From JAGNHN01 sp964590645 (GTDB lineage Bacteria > Bacteroidota > Bacteroidia > Bacteroidales > JAGNHN01): a DNA stretch of 64,000 bases. Both the position numbers and the translations under genes were made by a program. The notes below the pieces were generated by a model. It was not told the origin of the DNA. It searched no databases and worked only from the letters and a program-made list of their open reading frames with translations. The stretch is taken from the NCBI GenBank assembly GCA_964590645.1, contig CAZPYJ010000005.1, positions 106,290 through 170,289 of the forward strand, given 5' to 3'. This document shows positions 50,487-59,394 of this stretch, piece by piece (position 1 is the stretch's first letter; every line of letters starts with the position of its first letter).

Positions 50487-51812
50487 TTAATGGTTGTATT
50501 GCTTGGTTTGGTTGATTGGGATCGAAGAGGATGAACTGGAAGATGGAATATTCCTGTGGGAGTGGCTTCCCCACATCTGAAGCAATATGATGATCAGAGA
50601 GAGAGGAAAGAGCAGGCTGGCGAAAAATAAAGTCTCGTGGTAAGCTGGCAGAAAGCCTCTTTCCAACCACAACAAAGCCCCCTGAGCAAAAAGCAGGCAC
50701 TCGCTTGACCAAAAGGCCAGGAGAAATATCCCGTATCCAAAAAGGGCGGTGCGCTTTGCGGGGAGGTAGTTGCCGGATAATAAGAGTGAGAGTGCCGAAG
50801 CAGAAACGGCACCCAACATAATCAGATGGACAAATCCTATGAAGAAGTTGCGGATTGTGAAAGATAATTCTAGCACAACAGGGTGCTGGGTCAAGAGTTG
50901 AAAGAAGGCCTTTGCCGTCAGGCTCAATAGGCCTGTCATCCACAAAATCCTGATGATCCCTTGTGAATTCGTCTGTTTCCCTTCCCATTTTGCCAGAAGA
51001 GGAGCCAAATACCACCAGAAGGCCGCTGCCTGCATCAGTACCCCCAATCTGTTTATCCAGACAAAGCCGGGATGAGGATGGATCCAGTGCAAGCTGAGGG
51101 CAAGGGTAAAAACCAGGGAAAATTGGAGGAACAAAAAAGTATAAGGTCTAGGGTGGTAGTGCCTTCCCATTTTTTGGTATTGGGCCAGGAGCAAGGCAAG
51201 GATGGCATAGACAAACCATCCGTGAATCTGAAAATGCAGGAAGAATTGTATAGACGACAGATATATGGGATGCGTTTTGCCCAGGTAGATTCCGAGCGGC
51301 CCCAGTGCCCATAATCCCAGGCTGGAGATCAGCATCCAGCGCACCGCCCAGGCTGCCAGCATCCCGGAAGTACTTAGCTTCTGTTCCCGTACATCTTTTA
51401 AAAACAGATAGGCAAAGAGGTAGGCTGCTCCCAGGTGCAGGGTGCTGAAGGCAATGCTAAAAGCACCATAACCCTGGTATGGAAAGAAGATCAGCATCCC
51501 GGTGCCGGAGAGGATATGAACACCCAAAACCCATTTGTATCCTCTCACAGCACGCGTTTTCGGGATGAAGGTGGCGATGAGAAGTCCGCTGAGCACAGTA
51601 AAGCCCCAACCCATCAAAGCCAGATGAGAATGAGCGTGAAGTATGTATTTGTAGTGTAACCCGGGTAGAGGCCAGACAAACACATAGCGCATCATTACCC
51701 CGAAAAGGGATGCCAGGAGAAAAAAGACCAGGGCTGTCCCGAACCAGAACGGAAGCCATTGGCTGAGGGTTCCCGGCGCTTTTGAGTCTGTTGTATTTGC
51801 CCTGTTTTGCAT
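50487..51812 (-). CDS. Twelve-helix histidine-rich membrane protein of unknown function
   Basis: A 441-residue inner-membrane protein with about 12 hydrophobic segments and conserved-looking histidines in HYKYILHAHSHLALMGWGFTV (about 54-75) and in FLHFQIHGWFVYA. The H-x-H-x-x-x-x-x-G-W pattern recalls NnrS-like or haem-copper oxidase subunit I-like proteins, but I cannot place it in either family. The Ser-rich C-terminal tail is unusual. It is the first gene of the nos operon after the Rrf2 regulator and lies 15 nt upstream of the cytochrome gene, so it likely takes part in nitrogen-oxide respiration. Confidence 0.6.
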   Translation of the reverse strand: MQNRANTTDSKAPGTLSQWLPFWFGTALVFFLLASLFGVMMRYVFVWPLPGLHYKYILHAHSHLALMGWGFTVLSGLLIATFIPKTRAVRGYKWVLGVHILSGTGMLIFFPYQGYGAFSIAFSTLHLGAAYLFAYLFLKDVREQKLSTSGMLAAWAVRWMLISSLGLWALGPLGIYLGKTHPIYLSSIQFFLHFQIHGWFVYAILALLLAQYQKMGRHYHPRPYTFLFLQFSLVFTLALSLHWIHPHPGFVWINRLGVLMQAAAFWWYLAPLLAKWEGKQTNSQGIIRILWMTGLLSLTAKAFFQLLTQHPVVLELSFTIRNFFIGFVHLIMLGAVSASALSLLLSGNYLPAKRTALFGYGIFLLAFWSSECLLFAQGALLWLERGFLPAYHETLFFASLLFPLSLIIILLQMWGSHSHRNIPSSSSSSSIPINQTKQYNH

Positions 51813-51859
51813 CTAAATAAGATAATAAGACCTGAATATCCTATAATGGTCAAAAAAAA

Positions 51860-52288
51860 TCAGATGAAGTGAGTTTTGTTTTCAAGTACTGCATTTCCAG
51901 CTTCTTCCACAGTAGTATTGGATAAGACCCTGGCCAGTTGATTTCTAACTTCCTTCATCTGGAAGTGAAGGGGGCAGGGGTGCGACTCATTACAATGTGA
52001 AAAATTCAGCACGCAGGCATTCATCAGGCTGTTCCCGTCGGTGGCATATACGATATCGGAAATACTGATGGTTTTGTTCCCGGGAAGGGAGAATCCTCCA
52101 CCTCTTCCACGCTGAGAATCAAGCAAACCGGCTTTCGCCAATTGCTGCAATATTTTGGCGGAAAACGGACGAGGAGAATTCACTGCTGTTGCGATCTCTT
52201 CCAGGCTGCAACGCTGGAACCCTTCCTGGCGGCGGCTGGCCACATAGATCATTATCTTAATGGCATACTCACAGGTTTTCGAGAACAT
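51860..52288 (-). CDS. Rrf2-family regulator (NsrR-like)
   Basis: A 142-residue winged-helix regulator. The recognition part reads CSLEEIATAVNSPRPFSAKILQQLAKAGLLDSQRGRGGGF (about 27-66), and the iron-sulphur-type cysteines form C-x6-C-x5-C in NACVLNFSHCNESHPCPLHF. This fits an Rrf2 protein with a [4Fe-4S] or [2Fe-2S] cluster sensing NO or redox state (NsrR or IscR are family members). It precedes the nos genes on the same strand by 47 nt and probably controls them; NO-sensing is inferred. Confidence 0.88.
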   Translation of the reverse strand: MFSKTCEYAIKIMIYVASRRQEGFQRCSLEEIATAVNSPRPFSAKILQQLAKAGLLDSQRGRGGGFSLPGNKTISISDIVYATDGNSLMNACVLNFSHCNESHPCPLHFQMKEVRNQLARVLSNTTVEEAGNAVLENKTHFI

Positions 52289-52305
52289 CCTCTGAAATTA
52301 TTAGT

Positions 52306-52335
52306 CAAAGATATTAAGAATATTTAATCGGACAA
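52306..52335 (-). promoter_or_regulatory. Promoter and candidate operator of the Rrf2-nos unit
   Basis: On the minus strand, TTG at 52335-52333, a 19-nt spacer, and TATCTTTG at 52313-52306. A dyad-like AGATATTAAGAATATTT (52310-52326) overlaps the -7 box, and CGGACAAGTATATCCG covers the -33 box, so either could be a regulator site. Confidence 0.55.
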
Positions 52336-52782
52336 GTATATCCGAATTAATTATGCGAAAGTTTAAGACAGAATCCTGGGGATAGATAGAAGGAACAAAA
52401 GGCATCTTATGCTGTGCGTAGCCATACCTGTCGGCAGGAAATCGTGGACGCTACGCACAGCTCGCGCGCGTCTTATATCATTCACCGCAGCCATAGCGAA
52501 GGTGGATTTTCTGACGCCTGCGGACGAGTCCGCCTTCGCAATATGCCTTTGCAAATGCTACGGTGTTAAAGGAGCTACGGCGGATAAAATAGTCGTCTTC
52601 AGACGACCATAGCTTTTCTCAAAACTGGACCAATTTGATTTCCCTGTTGTCCGCAGGCTTATGTTTTCAACGCAAGAGTATAGAGCAACAGCAACAGTTT
52701 AAACCCTGTTGGCGTTCGGATAAAGCCGCGCGTCAACAGAATAATCCTCTTTTGCGTTTAAGCAGATCAGGGTGTGTGCTTT
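52336..52782. other. Repeat-bearing spacer between Rrf2 and ahcY
   Basis: No credible gene. It holds the second 50-nt repeat at 52409-52460, a GCCTGCGGAC-type sequence, the segment TTGTCCGCAGGCTTATG and a block AAGAGTATAGAGCAACAGCAACAGTTTAAACC (about 52672-52705) that is related to the reverse of the repeats near 23.4 kb. Confidence 0.75.
52409..52460 (+). repeat. 50-nt repeat, second copy (nos right side)
   Basis: Same sequence as 43872-43922, ending GACGCTACGCACAG; here the stem GCTGTGCGTAGC/GCTACGCACAGC is a perfect 12 bp. The two copies are 8.5 kb apart in the same orientation, bracketing the nos genes. Confidence 0.85.
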
Positions 52783-54201
52783 CTAATAGCGATAATGCTC
52801 AGGCTTGAACGGCCCGTCCTGGGGGATGCCCAGATAGTCGGCTTGGTCTTTTGTGAGACGTGTCAGTTTTACTCCAAGCTGGTCGAGGTGCAGACGCGCC
52901 ACTTCCTCATCCAGATGCTTCGGAAGTCGATACACATCAATCGCGTAATTGTTTTTCCATAACTCCATCTGGGCCAAGGTCTGATTGGTGAAGGAGTTAC
53001 TCATTACGAAAGAGGGATGTCCGGTGGCACAACCCAGGTTCACAAGGCGCCCTTCAGCGAGCAGATAAATGCAGTGCCCGTCGGGGAAGGTATATTTATC
53101 AACCTGTGGCTTAATATTGATTTTTTCGATGCCCGGCCATTTCTCCATTTTGCTGACCTGTATCTCATTGTCGAAGTGCCCGATATTACATACGATGGAC
53201 TCATCCTTCATTTTTGACAGGTGCTCGGCGGTGATCACGTCTTTGTTGCCGGTGGCGGTCACGAAGATATTTCCTTCTTTCAGGGCTTCCTCAATCGTGG
53301 TCACTTCAAAGCCTTCCATTGCGGCCTGGAGGGCGCAAATGGGGTCAATTTCGGTCACCAGCACACGGGCGCCATAGGCACGCATACTTTTGGCAGAGCC
53401 TTTGCCCACATCGCCATAACCCAGAACTACCACGACTTTTCCGGCAATCATCACATCGGTAGCTCTTTTGATCCCATCGGCAAGGGATTCGCGGCAACCA
53501 TAGAGATTGTCGAACTTGGATTTAGTCACGCTGTCGTTGACATTGATGGCCGGGCAGAGCAGTTCACCTTTTTCCATCATTTGATAGAGGCGGTGCACGC
53601 CGGTGGTCGTTTCTTCCGAGACCCCTTTCCATTCTTCAACCGTCCTGTGCCATTTCTGCGGATCCTCCACAAAGGCCTCCTGCAGTTGTTTCATCAGGGC
53701 GGTTTCTTCCAGATTATCTGTTTCGTTCCTAAGCAGTTCAGGCTTCTTTTCAATGGCAAATCCCTGATGGATCATCAGGGTGGCATCTCCGCCATCATCC
53801 ACGATAAGATGCGGGCCTTTGCCTCCGGGGAAGCTCAGTGCCTGGCGTGTACACCACCAGTATTCATCCAGGGTTTCTCCCTTCCAGGCGAAGACAGGGA
53901 TGCCTTTGGCGGCGATGGCAGCGGCAGCGTGGTCCTGGGTGGAAAAGATATTACAGCTTGCCCAGCGTACTTCGGCACCCAGTTCCGCCAGGGTTTCGAT
54001 CAGTACGGCAGTTTGGATGGTCATATGGAGTGAACCAGTGATGCGCGCGCCTTGCAGGGGTTTTTCCTTGCCATAGCGTTCCCTGAGCTTCATCAGTCCT
54101 GGCATCTCTTTTTCAGCAATCGCAATTTCTTTGCGGCCCCACTCGGCCAGGCCCAGGTCTTTGACTTTATAGTCCATCTTCTGTATTTCAGTATTCATCA
54201 T
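52783..54201 (-). CDS. ahcY: S-adenosylhomocysteine hydrolase
   Basis: About 472 residues. It splits S-adenosylhomocysteine into adenosine and homocysteine in the SAM cycle. The start is one of two adjacent ATGs (54201 or 54198; MMNTEIQKMDYKVKDLGLAEWGRKEI) with AAGGA just upstream. A longer open frame reaches 54540 but would overlap the aat gene and carries no family sequence. The NAD loop is VVVLGYGDVGKGSA; substrate parts include ITGSLHMTIQTAV, SCNIFSTQDHAAAAIA, DDGGDATL and VNDSVTKSKFDN. The C-terminus PFKPEHYRY is the conserved ending. Confidence 0.98.
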   Translation of the reverse strand: MMNTEIQKMDYKVKDLGLAEWGRKEIAIAEKEMPGLMKLRERYGKEKPLQGARITGSLHMTIQTAVLIETLAELGAEVRWASCNIFSTQDHAAAAIAAKGIPVFAWKGETLDEYWWCTRQALSFPGGKGPHLIVDDGGDATLMIHQGFAIEKKPELLRNETDNLEETALMKQLQEAFVEDPQKWHRTVEEWKGVSEETTTGVHRLYQMMEKGELLCPAINVNDSVTKSKFDNLYGCRESLADGIKRATDVMIAGKVVVVLGYGDVGKGSAKSMRAYGARVLVTEIDPICALQAAMEGFEVTTIEEALKEGNIFVTATGNKDVITAEHLSKMKDESIVCNIGHFDNEIQVSKMEKWPGIEKINIKPQVDKYTFPDGHCIYLLAEGRLVNLGCATGHPSFVMSNSFTNQTLAQMELWKNNYAIDVYRLPKHLDEEVARLHLDQLGVKLTRLTKDQADYLGIPQDGPFKPEHYRY

Positions 54202-54254
54202 AATGTCCTTGATTTTCAAGCCTGCAAAAGTAACGATTATCCGGGAGATGATGT

Positions 54255-54959
54255 TTACAGGGAAGGAGTAAAAAGCGGATGCTTTGTCCAGGCGCCCCGC
54301 AGGCTTTCGGTTTCCATTGCTTTTGCCAGTTCGGCACGAAACCGATGACCCGGCAGCAATATGGCGCCCAATCGTTCCAGATGAGGGGTATGCATCTGGG
54401 CATCGATGAGCTGTATCCCTGTTGCCAGGCAAAACTGACAAAGTTGGTAGAGCGCGATTTTGCTGGCATCGGGACAATGAAAGAACATCGATTCGCCGAA
54501 GAAAGCACGGCCCAGAGATACGCCATACAAGCCTCCACAAAGCTTATCCTGTTCCCAAACCTCAACAGAGTGGGCAAAGCCCAATGTATGAAGTTGGATA
54601 TAGGCATCCTGCATTTCAGGGAGGATCCAGGTTCCTGTATCTTCTTTCCTGGGGATGGAGGCACAGGCTGCGATAACCTGGGGGAAGGCGGTATCTGCGG
54701 TGATACGCAAAGCCCTGGACTGTATTTTCTGCCGCAGGCTTTTGTGGAGTTTGAATTGCCCGGGATAAAGCACCATCCGGGGATCCGGCGACCACCAAAG
54801 GATAGGGCTCTCGTTGTTATACCAGGGGAAGATGCCATTGGCGTACGCGAGCAGCAGGCGTTCCGGAGAAAGGTCGCCGCCTACGGCGAGCAGACCATCG
54901 GGTTCTGCCAGGGCCGGATCGGGAAAGGCCAGGTCTTCTGTGAGGGCATAGACGGCCAT
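54255..54959 (-). CDS. aat: Leucyl/phenylalanyl-tRNA-protein transferase
   Basis: A 234-residue cytoplasmic enzyme that adds Leu or Phe to N-terminal Lys/Arg of proteins, marking them for Clp degradation (N-degron pathway). Family landmarks are GLLAVGGDLSPERLLLAYANGIFPWYNNESPILWWSPDPRMVL (about 23-65), WEQDKLCGGLYGVSLGRAFFGESMFF and QLIDAQMHTPHLERLGA. Length is typical. The start is 8 nt from the udk stop on the same strand. Confidence 0.97.
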   Translation of the reverse strand: MAVYALTEDLAFPDPALAEPDGLLAVGGDLSPERLLLAYANGIFPWYNNESPILWWSPDPRMVLYPGQFKLHKSLRQKIQSRALRITADTAFPQVIAACASIPRKEDTGTWILPEMQDAYIQLHTLGFAHSVEVWEQDKLCGGLYGVSLGRAFFGESMFFHCPDASKIALYQLCQFCLATGIQLIDAQMHTPHLERLGAILLPGHRFRAELAKAMETESLRGAWTKHPLFTPSL

Positions 54960-54967
54960 CTCAGCAA

Positions 54968-55579
54968 TTACATTCGGATATTCATAATGATACGGGAAGC
55001 CAGGATGTCAATCGCCACATCATTTTCCCCTCCCTGGGGCACAATAATGTCAGCATACTGCTTGGTAGGTTCAATGAATTGCTCGTGCATAGGCTTGACG
55101 AACTTTTCGTAATGCTGCATTGCTTCATCGAAAGAGCGTCCGCGCTGCCGGGTATCCCGTTGCAGGATACGCAGCACCCGGTCATCGGCCTGGGCATCTA
55201 CGAATATTTTGATATTGCAGCGTTTCCGAATGGCTTCATTGGTGAAGATCAGGATGCCTTCAATGATGAGTACTTTTCCCGGACGCACCTCGATGGTTTC
55301 CGGGGCACGGCTGCAGGTGATATAGGAATAGATGGGCATTCCGATGGTTTCGCCTTGCTTGAGCGCATCGATATGCCGGGCAAGGAGGTCAAACTCTATG
55401 CTGGATGGATGGTCAAAATTTATGCGGCCCCTTTCTTCTGCGCTCAGGTGACCATTGTCATAATAATAGGCATCCTGGGGGATCACTGTAACGGAATCCT
55501 TGGGCAGGCGGCGGATGATTTGCCTGACCACCGTGGTTTTTCCCGATCCGGATCCTCCGGCAATGCCGATTATAAGCAT
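54968..55579 (-). CDS. udk: Uridine kinase
   Basis: A 203-residue P-loop kinase that phosphorylates uridine and cytidine in pyrimidine salvage. Walker A is GIAGGSGSGKTTVV (about 5-18), followed by VTVIPQDAYYYD, FDHPSSIEFDLL, PIYSYITCSRAPETI, VLIIEGILIFTNEAIR and RILQRDTRQRGRSF. All family motifs appear in order. The gene probably forms an operon with aat downstream. Confidence 0.97.
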   Translation of the reverse strand: MLIIGIAGGSGSGKTTVVRQIIRRLPKDSVTVIPQDAYYYDNGHLSAEERGRINFDHPSSIEFDLLARHIDALKQGETIGMPIYSYITCSRAPETIEVRPGKVLIIEGILIFTNEAIRKRCNIKIFVDAQADDRVLRILQRDTRQRGRSFDEAMQHYEKFVKPMHEQFIEPTKQYADIIVPQGGENDVAIDILASRIIMNIRM

Positions 55580-55645
55580 AGGAAGCAGTTTTGCTTAGCC
55601 TCCATACGGAGGGCATAGTATAGGGAGCGAATTTATAAAAATCCC

Positions 55646-56995
55646 TCAGACAAGAAAACTCAGCAGTATGCCTGCCGCGATTGCACTGCCGATCACTCCG
55701 GACACATTCGGTGCCATTGCGTGCATCAGCAGGTGGTTGGAAGGATCGGCTTTCAATCCTTCGTGCTGTACCACCCTGGCGCTGTCGGGCACGGCTGATA
55801 CCCCGGCTGCGCCAACCAATGGATTGATCTTGTTTTCTTTAGAAAGGAAGATGTTCATAAATTTGGCGAAAAGGATTCCTCCTGCGGTAGCCACCATAAA
55901 AGAGATGGCACCCAGAACGAAGATCAGGATGGATTCTGAGGTAAGGAAGACGTCGGCCTGGGTACTGGCTCCAACGGTCAGCCCTAAAAGAATAGTCACA
56001 ATATCGATCAACGAATTGCGCGCTGTTTCGGCCAGCCGGCGTGTTACGCCGCTTTCTTTCAGGATATTGCCGAAGAAGAGCATTCCGAGAAGGGGCAGGG
56101 AGCTGGGGGAGATGAATGCGGTGGCCAGCAGTCCGATGATGGGGAAGAGTATTTTCTCCAGCTTGGAAACAGAGCGGGGTGGTTTCATCCGGATGACGGC
56201 CTCTTTTTTGCTCACGAGCAATTTCATAATGGGAGGCTGGATCACCGGAACCAGGGCCATATAGGAGTAGGCTGCGATGGCGATGGGTCCGATCAGGTTT
56301 TTTACCGTAGTTCCGTCAGGAAGGATGTTGATCCCGTTGGCCAGTTTGGATGACAGGAAGATGGCGGTGGGGCCGTCGGCTCCGCCAATGATGCCAATCG
56401 CTCCGGCTTCGGGAATGGCAAATCCCAGGGTCAGGGCTCCCAAAAAGGTAATGAAGATCCCCACCTGTGCCGCTGCACCCAGCAGCATAAGCCTGGGATT
56501 GGAGATGAGAGAACTGAAATCCGTCATCGCTCCAATGCCCAGAAATATCAGGGGTGGGTATATCCCTTTGGTAACACCGAAATAGAGATAATTCATCAAA
56601 CTTCCCTCCTCATAGATTCCCAGGCTCAGGCCGGCATCAATGCGGAAGGGAATATTGCCGATCAGGATGCCCACCCCGATGGGGATCAGCAGGAGGGGTT
56701 CGTAATTGTACCGGATGGCAAGGTAAACAAAGAAGAGTCCGACGAGAAGCATAACAAGATGACCCGGGGTGGCATTGGCAAAACCGGTATAGCGCAGAAA
56801 CTGTGAGATGCCTTTTCCCGCGGCCGTTTTTTCGATTTCTTCCAACTCATCAACAAAGCTGTCGGCACCATCCGACAAACCTATTTCGGTATCTTGCTTT
56901 GCCTGCCCGTGGGTTTCTGCTCCTTGTCCGGCAAAAGCAAGGTGAAGGGTGAACAAAATCCCGATAAGGGCCAAAACAGTGAGTGCACGTTTCAT
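55646..56995 (-). CDS. oadB: Sodium-pumping decarboxylase, beta subunit
   Basis: A 449-residue inner-membrane subunit that couples decarboxylation of carboxybiotin to Na+ export. About 11 membrane segments follow a signal-like N-terminus and a hydrophilic stretch (HGQAKQDTEIGLSDGADSFVDELEEIE). The conserved Asp region is GIIGGADGPTAIFLSSKLA, and AAGVSAVPDSARVVQ and NHLLMHAMAPNVSGVIGSAIAAG are family hallmarks. The N-terminal extension before the first family helix is unusual. It is the last gene of the operon with mmdA-type, gamma and biotin-carrier subunits. Confidence 0.95.
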   Translation of the reverse strand: MKRALTVLALIGILFTLHLAFAGQGAETHGQAKQDTEIGLSDGADSFVDELEEIEKTAAGKGISQFLRYTGFANATPGHLVMLLVGLFFVYLAIRYNYEPLLLIPIGVGILIGNIPFRIDAGLSLGIYEEGSLMNYLYFGVTKGIYPPLIFLGIGAMTDFSSLISNPRLMLLGAAAQVGIFITFLGALTLGFAIPEAGAIGIIGGADGPTAIFLSSKLANGINILPDGTTVKNLIGPIAIAAYSYMALVPVIQPPIMKLLVSKKEAVIRMKPPRSVSKLEKILFPIIGLLATAFISPSSLPLLGMLFFGNILKESGVTRRLAETARNSLIDIVTILLGLTVGASTQADVFLTSESILIFVLGAISFMVATAGGILFAKFMNIFLSKENKINPLVGAAGVSAVPDSARVVQHEGLKADPSNHLLMHAMAPNVSGVIGSAIAAGILLSFLV

Positions 56996-57003
56996 AGTCC
57001 AGC

Positions 57004-57432
57004 TTATTCCATCTCAATAAGTAAATCTCCTTGCAGCACCGAATCACCCACCTGAACCTTAACAGTGCTGATTCTGCCTTCTTTTTCAGCCAGCACCTCA
57101 TTCTCCATTTTCATTGCTTCATAGATCAGCAGTTTATCGCCCCGCTTCACCATATCGCCGGGTTTGACAAAAACCTGAAGAATGCTTCCGGGCAGGGGTG
57201 CTTTCACTTGTATACTGCCGCTGGAAATGTTTTTTTTAATTTTGGTATCGCTGCGCCGGGGAGGTGGAACAGCGGAGCGCACCAGGGTTGGGGTTTTACT
57301 GGTTTTGACCTCACGGTGCAGTTCCACATCATAGTGGGTGCCGTTGACTTCGAGATGGGCAATGTTTTCTTCCACCCCCTTGATCTCCACTTCATATTCA
57401 TTCCCTCTGATGGTGAATTTATATTTTTTCAT
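57004..57432 (-). CDS. Biotin carrier subunit of the decarboxylase
   Basis: A 142-residue protein with a biotinyl domain at about 72-142; biotin attaches to the Lys in EAMKMENEV. The N-terminal part (KYKFTIRGNEYEVEIKGVE) and a Lys/Pro-rich linker resemble MmdC-like subunits. It shuttles the carboxyl group from the transferase to the beta subunit. It starts 8 nt after the gamma subunit stop. Confidence 0.93.
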   Translation of the reverse strand: MKKYKFTIRGNEYEVEIKGVEENIAHLEVNGTHYDVELHREVKTSKTPTLVRSAVPPPRRSDTKIKKNISSGSIQVKAPLPGSILQVFVKPGDMVKRGDKLLIYEAMKMENEVLAEKEGRISTVKVQVGDSVLQGDLLIEME

Positions 57433-57440
57433 CGCCGTCT

Positions 57441-57812
57441 TTATTTCTGATAAGTATTCATTCCGTATAATTTCGAACTCCAGGGAGAGTAGCGTTTGGA
57501 TACTTTTTTGATCGTCATTACATTGCTTTCATCGTCGTGGCGGGGACCGAAATGCAGCTGCAGAGCCATTGCGATGGCCGCACTCACCTCTCCGGGAATC
57601 TGAAAATCTTCACGGGCGTTTTTGTGTTTGCCTTCCCGCATTAGTTTCTTACGAATATTCAGCTGAATGATCAGGGGCAGGTAGCGATAGGTGAAGTAGA
57701 GCAGAACCAGAGAGATGAAAACCACAGTATAGCCCACGCTGGCGGCAATGATGGCAAAAGGATCGATTTTGTCCAGGTCAAATGCAATTAAGGCCGGTAT
57801 CATTTTGATCAT
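57441..57812 (-). CDS. OadG-like gamma/delta subunit
   Basis: A 123-residue membrane protein starting at the ATG at 57812 (MIKMIPALIAFDLDKIDPFAII). A longer reading frame back to 57920 lies within the upstream gene and is not credible. One membrane helix (IAASVGYTVVFISLVLLYFTY, about 20-40) precedes a hydrophilic tail ending in PWSSKLYGMNTYQK. The form fits the small OadG/MmdD subunit that assembles the complex. It starts 4 nt after the transferase stop. Confidence 0.85.
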   Translation of the reverse strand: MIKMIPALIAFDLDKIDPFAIIAASVGYTVVFISLVLLYFTYRYLPLIIQLNIRKKLMREGKHKNAREDFQIPGEVSAAIAMALQLHFGPRHDDESNVMTIKKVSKRYSPWSSKLYGMNTYQK

Positions 57813-57816
57813 TGTA

Positions 57817-59376
57817 TTAAAGCGGAATGTTGGAATGTTTCTTGGGCGGAAGGTTCTCCTTCTTGGTGGCCAGGGCCTGCAGGGCACGGATAATGCGGAA
57901 GCGTGTATTGCGGGGCTCAATCACATCGTCGATGTACCCGTAGCGGGCTGCTTCATAAGGGTTGGCGAATTTATTGCGATACACTTCCTCTCTTTCTAAG
58001 ATATATTTTGCTTTTTCTTCGGGATCGGTGATCTGTTGGATTTTTTTACCCTCCAGTACTTCAATGGCTCCCTTGGGCCCCATCACAGCGATTTCGGCCG
58101 TAGGCCAGGCATAGTTGATGTCGCCTCTGAGTTGTTTGCACGACATCACATCGTGGGCGCCCCCATAAGATTTCCGCAGGGTAACGGTGATCTTTGGCAC
58201 AGTGGCTTCACCATAGGCGAACATCAGTTTGGCGCCATTGGTGATGATTCCGCCATACTCCTGGGCGCTGCCGGGAAGGAAGCCGGGCACATCCACCAGG
58301 GTTACCAGGGGCACATTGAAGCAATCGCAGAAACGCACAAAGCGGGCTGCCTTTTTCGAAGCATCAATATCGAGTACTCCGGCCAGGTAGTTGGGCTGAT
58401 TGGCCACGATACCCACCGGCATTCCGTTGAACTTGGCAAAGCCAACGACAATATTTCGGGCATAATGGCGGTGAAATTCCAGGAATTCTTCCTCATCCAC
58501 AATGCGATAAATGACTTCTTTCACATCGTAGGGCTGGTTGGAGCTTTCCGGGATGATCTCATTCAGCGAATCATCCGTTCGGTTGATCGGGTCTTCCGTT
58601 TCGGTGGCGATGGGGTCTTCCAGATTATTGCTGGGAAGGTACTCCAGCATTTTCCGGATCAGCAGCAGCCCTTCCTCCTCATCTTCTGCCTTAAAGTGGG
58701 CCACTCCCGATCTGGAAGCGTGCACATCCGCACCCCCCAAATCCATCTCACTGATGTCCTCTCCGGTTACGGTTTTGGTCACCTTAGGTCCGGTAACAAA
58801 CATATAGGAAGTTTGCTCTGTCATTATAATGACATCGGTGAGCGCGGGGCTGTATACAGCACCTCCTGCACAGGGACCAAAGATGGCTGAGATTTGCGGT
58901 ATGACTCCAGAGGCAAGAATGTTGCGCTGAAATATTTCGGCGTAACCGGCAAGGCTGTTCACCCCTTCCTGGATGCGGGCCCCGCCGCTGTCGTTGATGC
59001 CGATCACCGGCGCGCCAACCTTCATCGCCTGGTCCATAATCTTACAGATCTTCCAGGCAACGGATTCAGACAGTGAGCCGCCCAGAACAGTGAAGTCCTG
59101 GCTGTATACGTAAACCACTCTTCCATCGATGGTTCCGTGGCCTGTGACCACCCCATCGGCCAGAAAGCGCTGCTCTTCCAGGCCGAAATCCCCACAGCGG
59201 TGCGTGACGAACATATCAAACTCCTCAAAGCTGCCTTCGTCCAAAAGCAGATCAATTCGTTCTCTGGCCGTCATTTTGCCTTTGGCGTGCTGGGCCTCAA
59301 TGCGTTTTTCCCCTCCTCCCAGGCGCGCCTGGCGGCGAAGCTCAATCAGTTGGTTGATCTTTTCCTGATGACTCAT
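57817..59376 (-). CDS. mmdA: Methylmalonyl-CoA decarboxylase alpha subunit (carboxyltransferase)
   Basis: A 519-residue acyl-CoA carboxyltransferase. Oxyanion-hole glycines lie in INDSGGARIQEGV (N-terminal half) and IFGPCAGGAVYSPALTD, with GGSLSESVAWKI and a C-terminal half with DVPGFLPGSAQEYGGIITNGAKLMFAY. This could also be propionyl-CoA carboxylase beta, but no biotin carboxylase gene is present and the neighbours are Na+-pump subunits and methylmalonyl-CoA epimerase, so the decarboxylase direction is favoured. It follows the epimerase by 18 nt. Confidence 0.93.
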   Translation of the reverse strand: MSHQEKINQLIELRRQARLGGGEKRIEAQHAKGKMTARERIDLLLDEGSFEEFDMFVTHRCGDFGLEEQRFLADGVVTGHGTIDGRVVYVYSQDFTVLGGSLSESVAWKICKIMDQAMKVGAPVIGINDSGGARIQEGVNSLAGYAEIFQRNILASGVIPQISAIFGPCAGGAVYSPALTDVIIMTEQTSYMFVTGPKVTKTVTGEDISEMDLGGADVHASRSGVAHFKAEDEEEGLLLIRKMLEYLPSNNLEDPIATETEDPINRTDDSLNEIIPESSNQPYDVKEVIYRIVDEEEFLEFHRHYARNIVVGFAKFNGMPVGIVANQPNYLAGVLDIDASKKAARFVRFCDCFNVPLVTLVDVPGFLPGSAQEYGGIITNGAKLMFAYGEATVPKITVTLRKSYGGAHDVMSCKQLRGDINYAWPTAEIAVMGPKGAIEVLEGKKIQQITDPEEKAKYILEREEVYRNKFANPYEAARYGYIDDVIEPRNTRFRIIRALQALATKKENLPPKKHSNIPL

Positions 59377-59394
59377 TGTATAAATGTATCCGTA

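Noticed and set aside
54202..54540. N-terminal extension of ahcY
   Set aside because: Would overlap aat and carries no family sequence; the double ATG at 54201/54198 with AAGGA upstream is the credible start.
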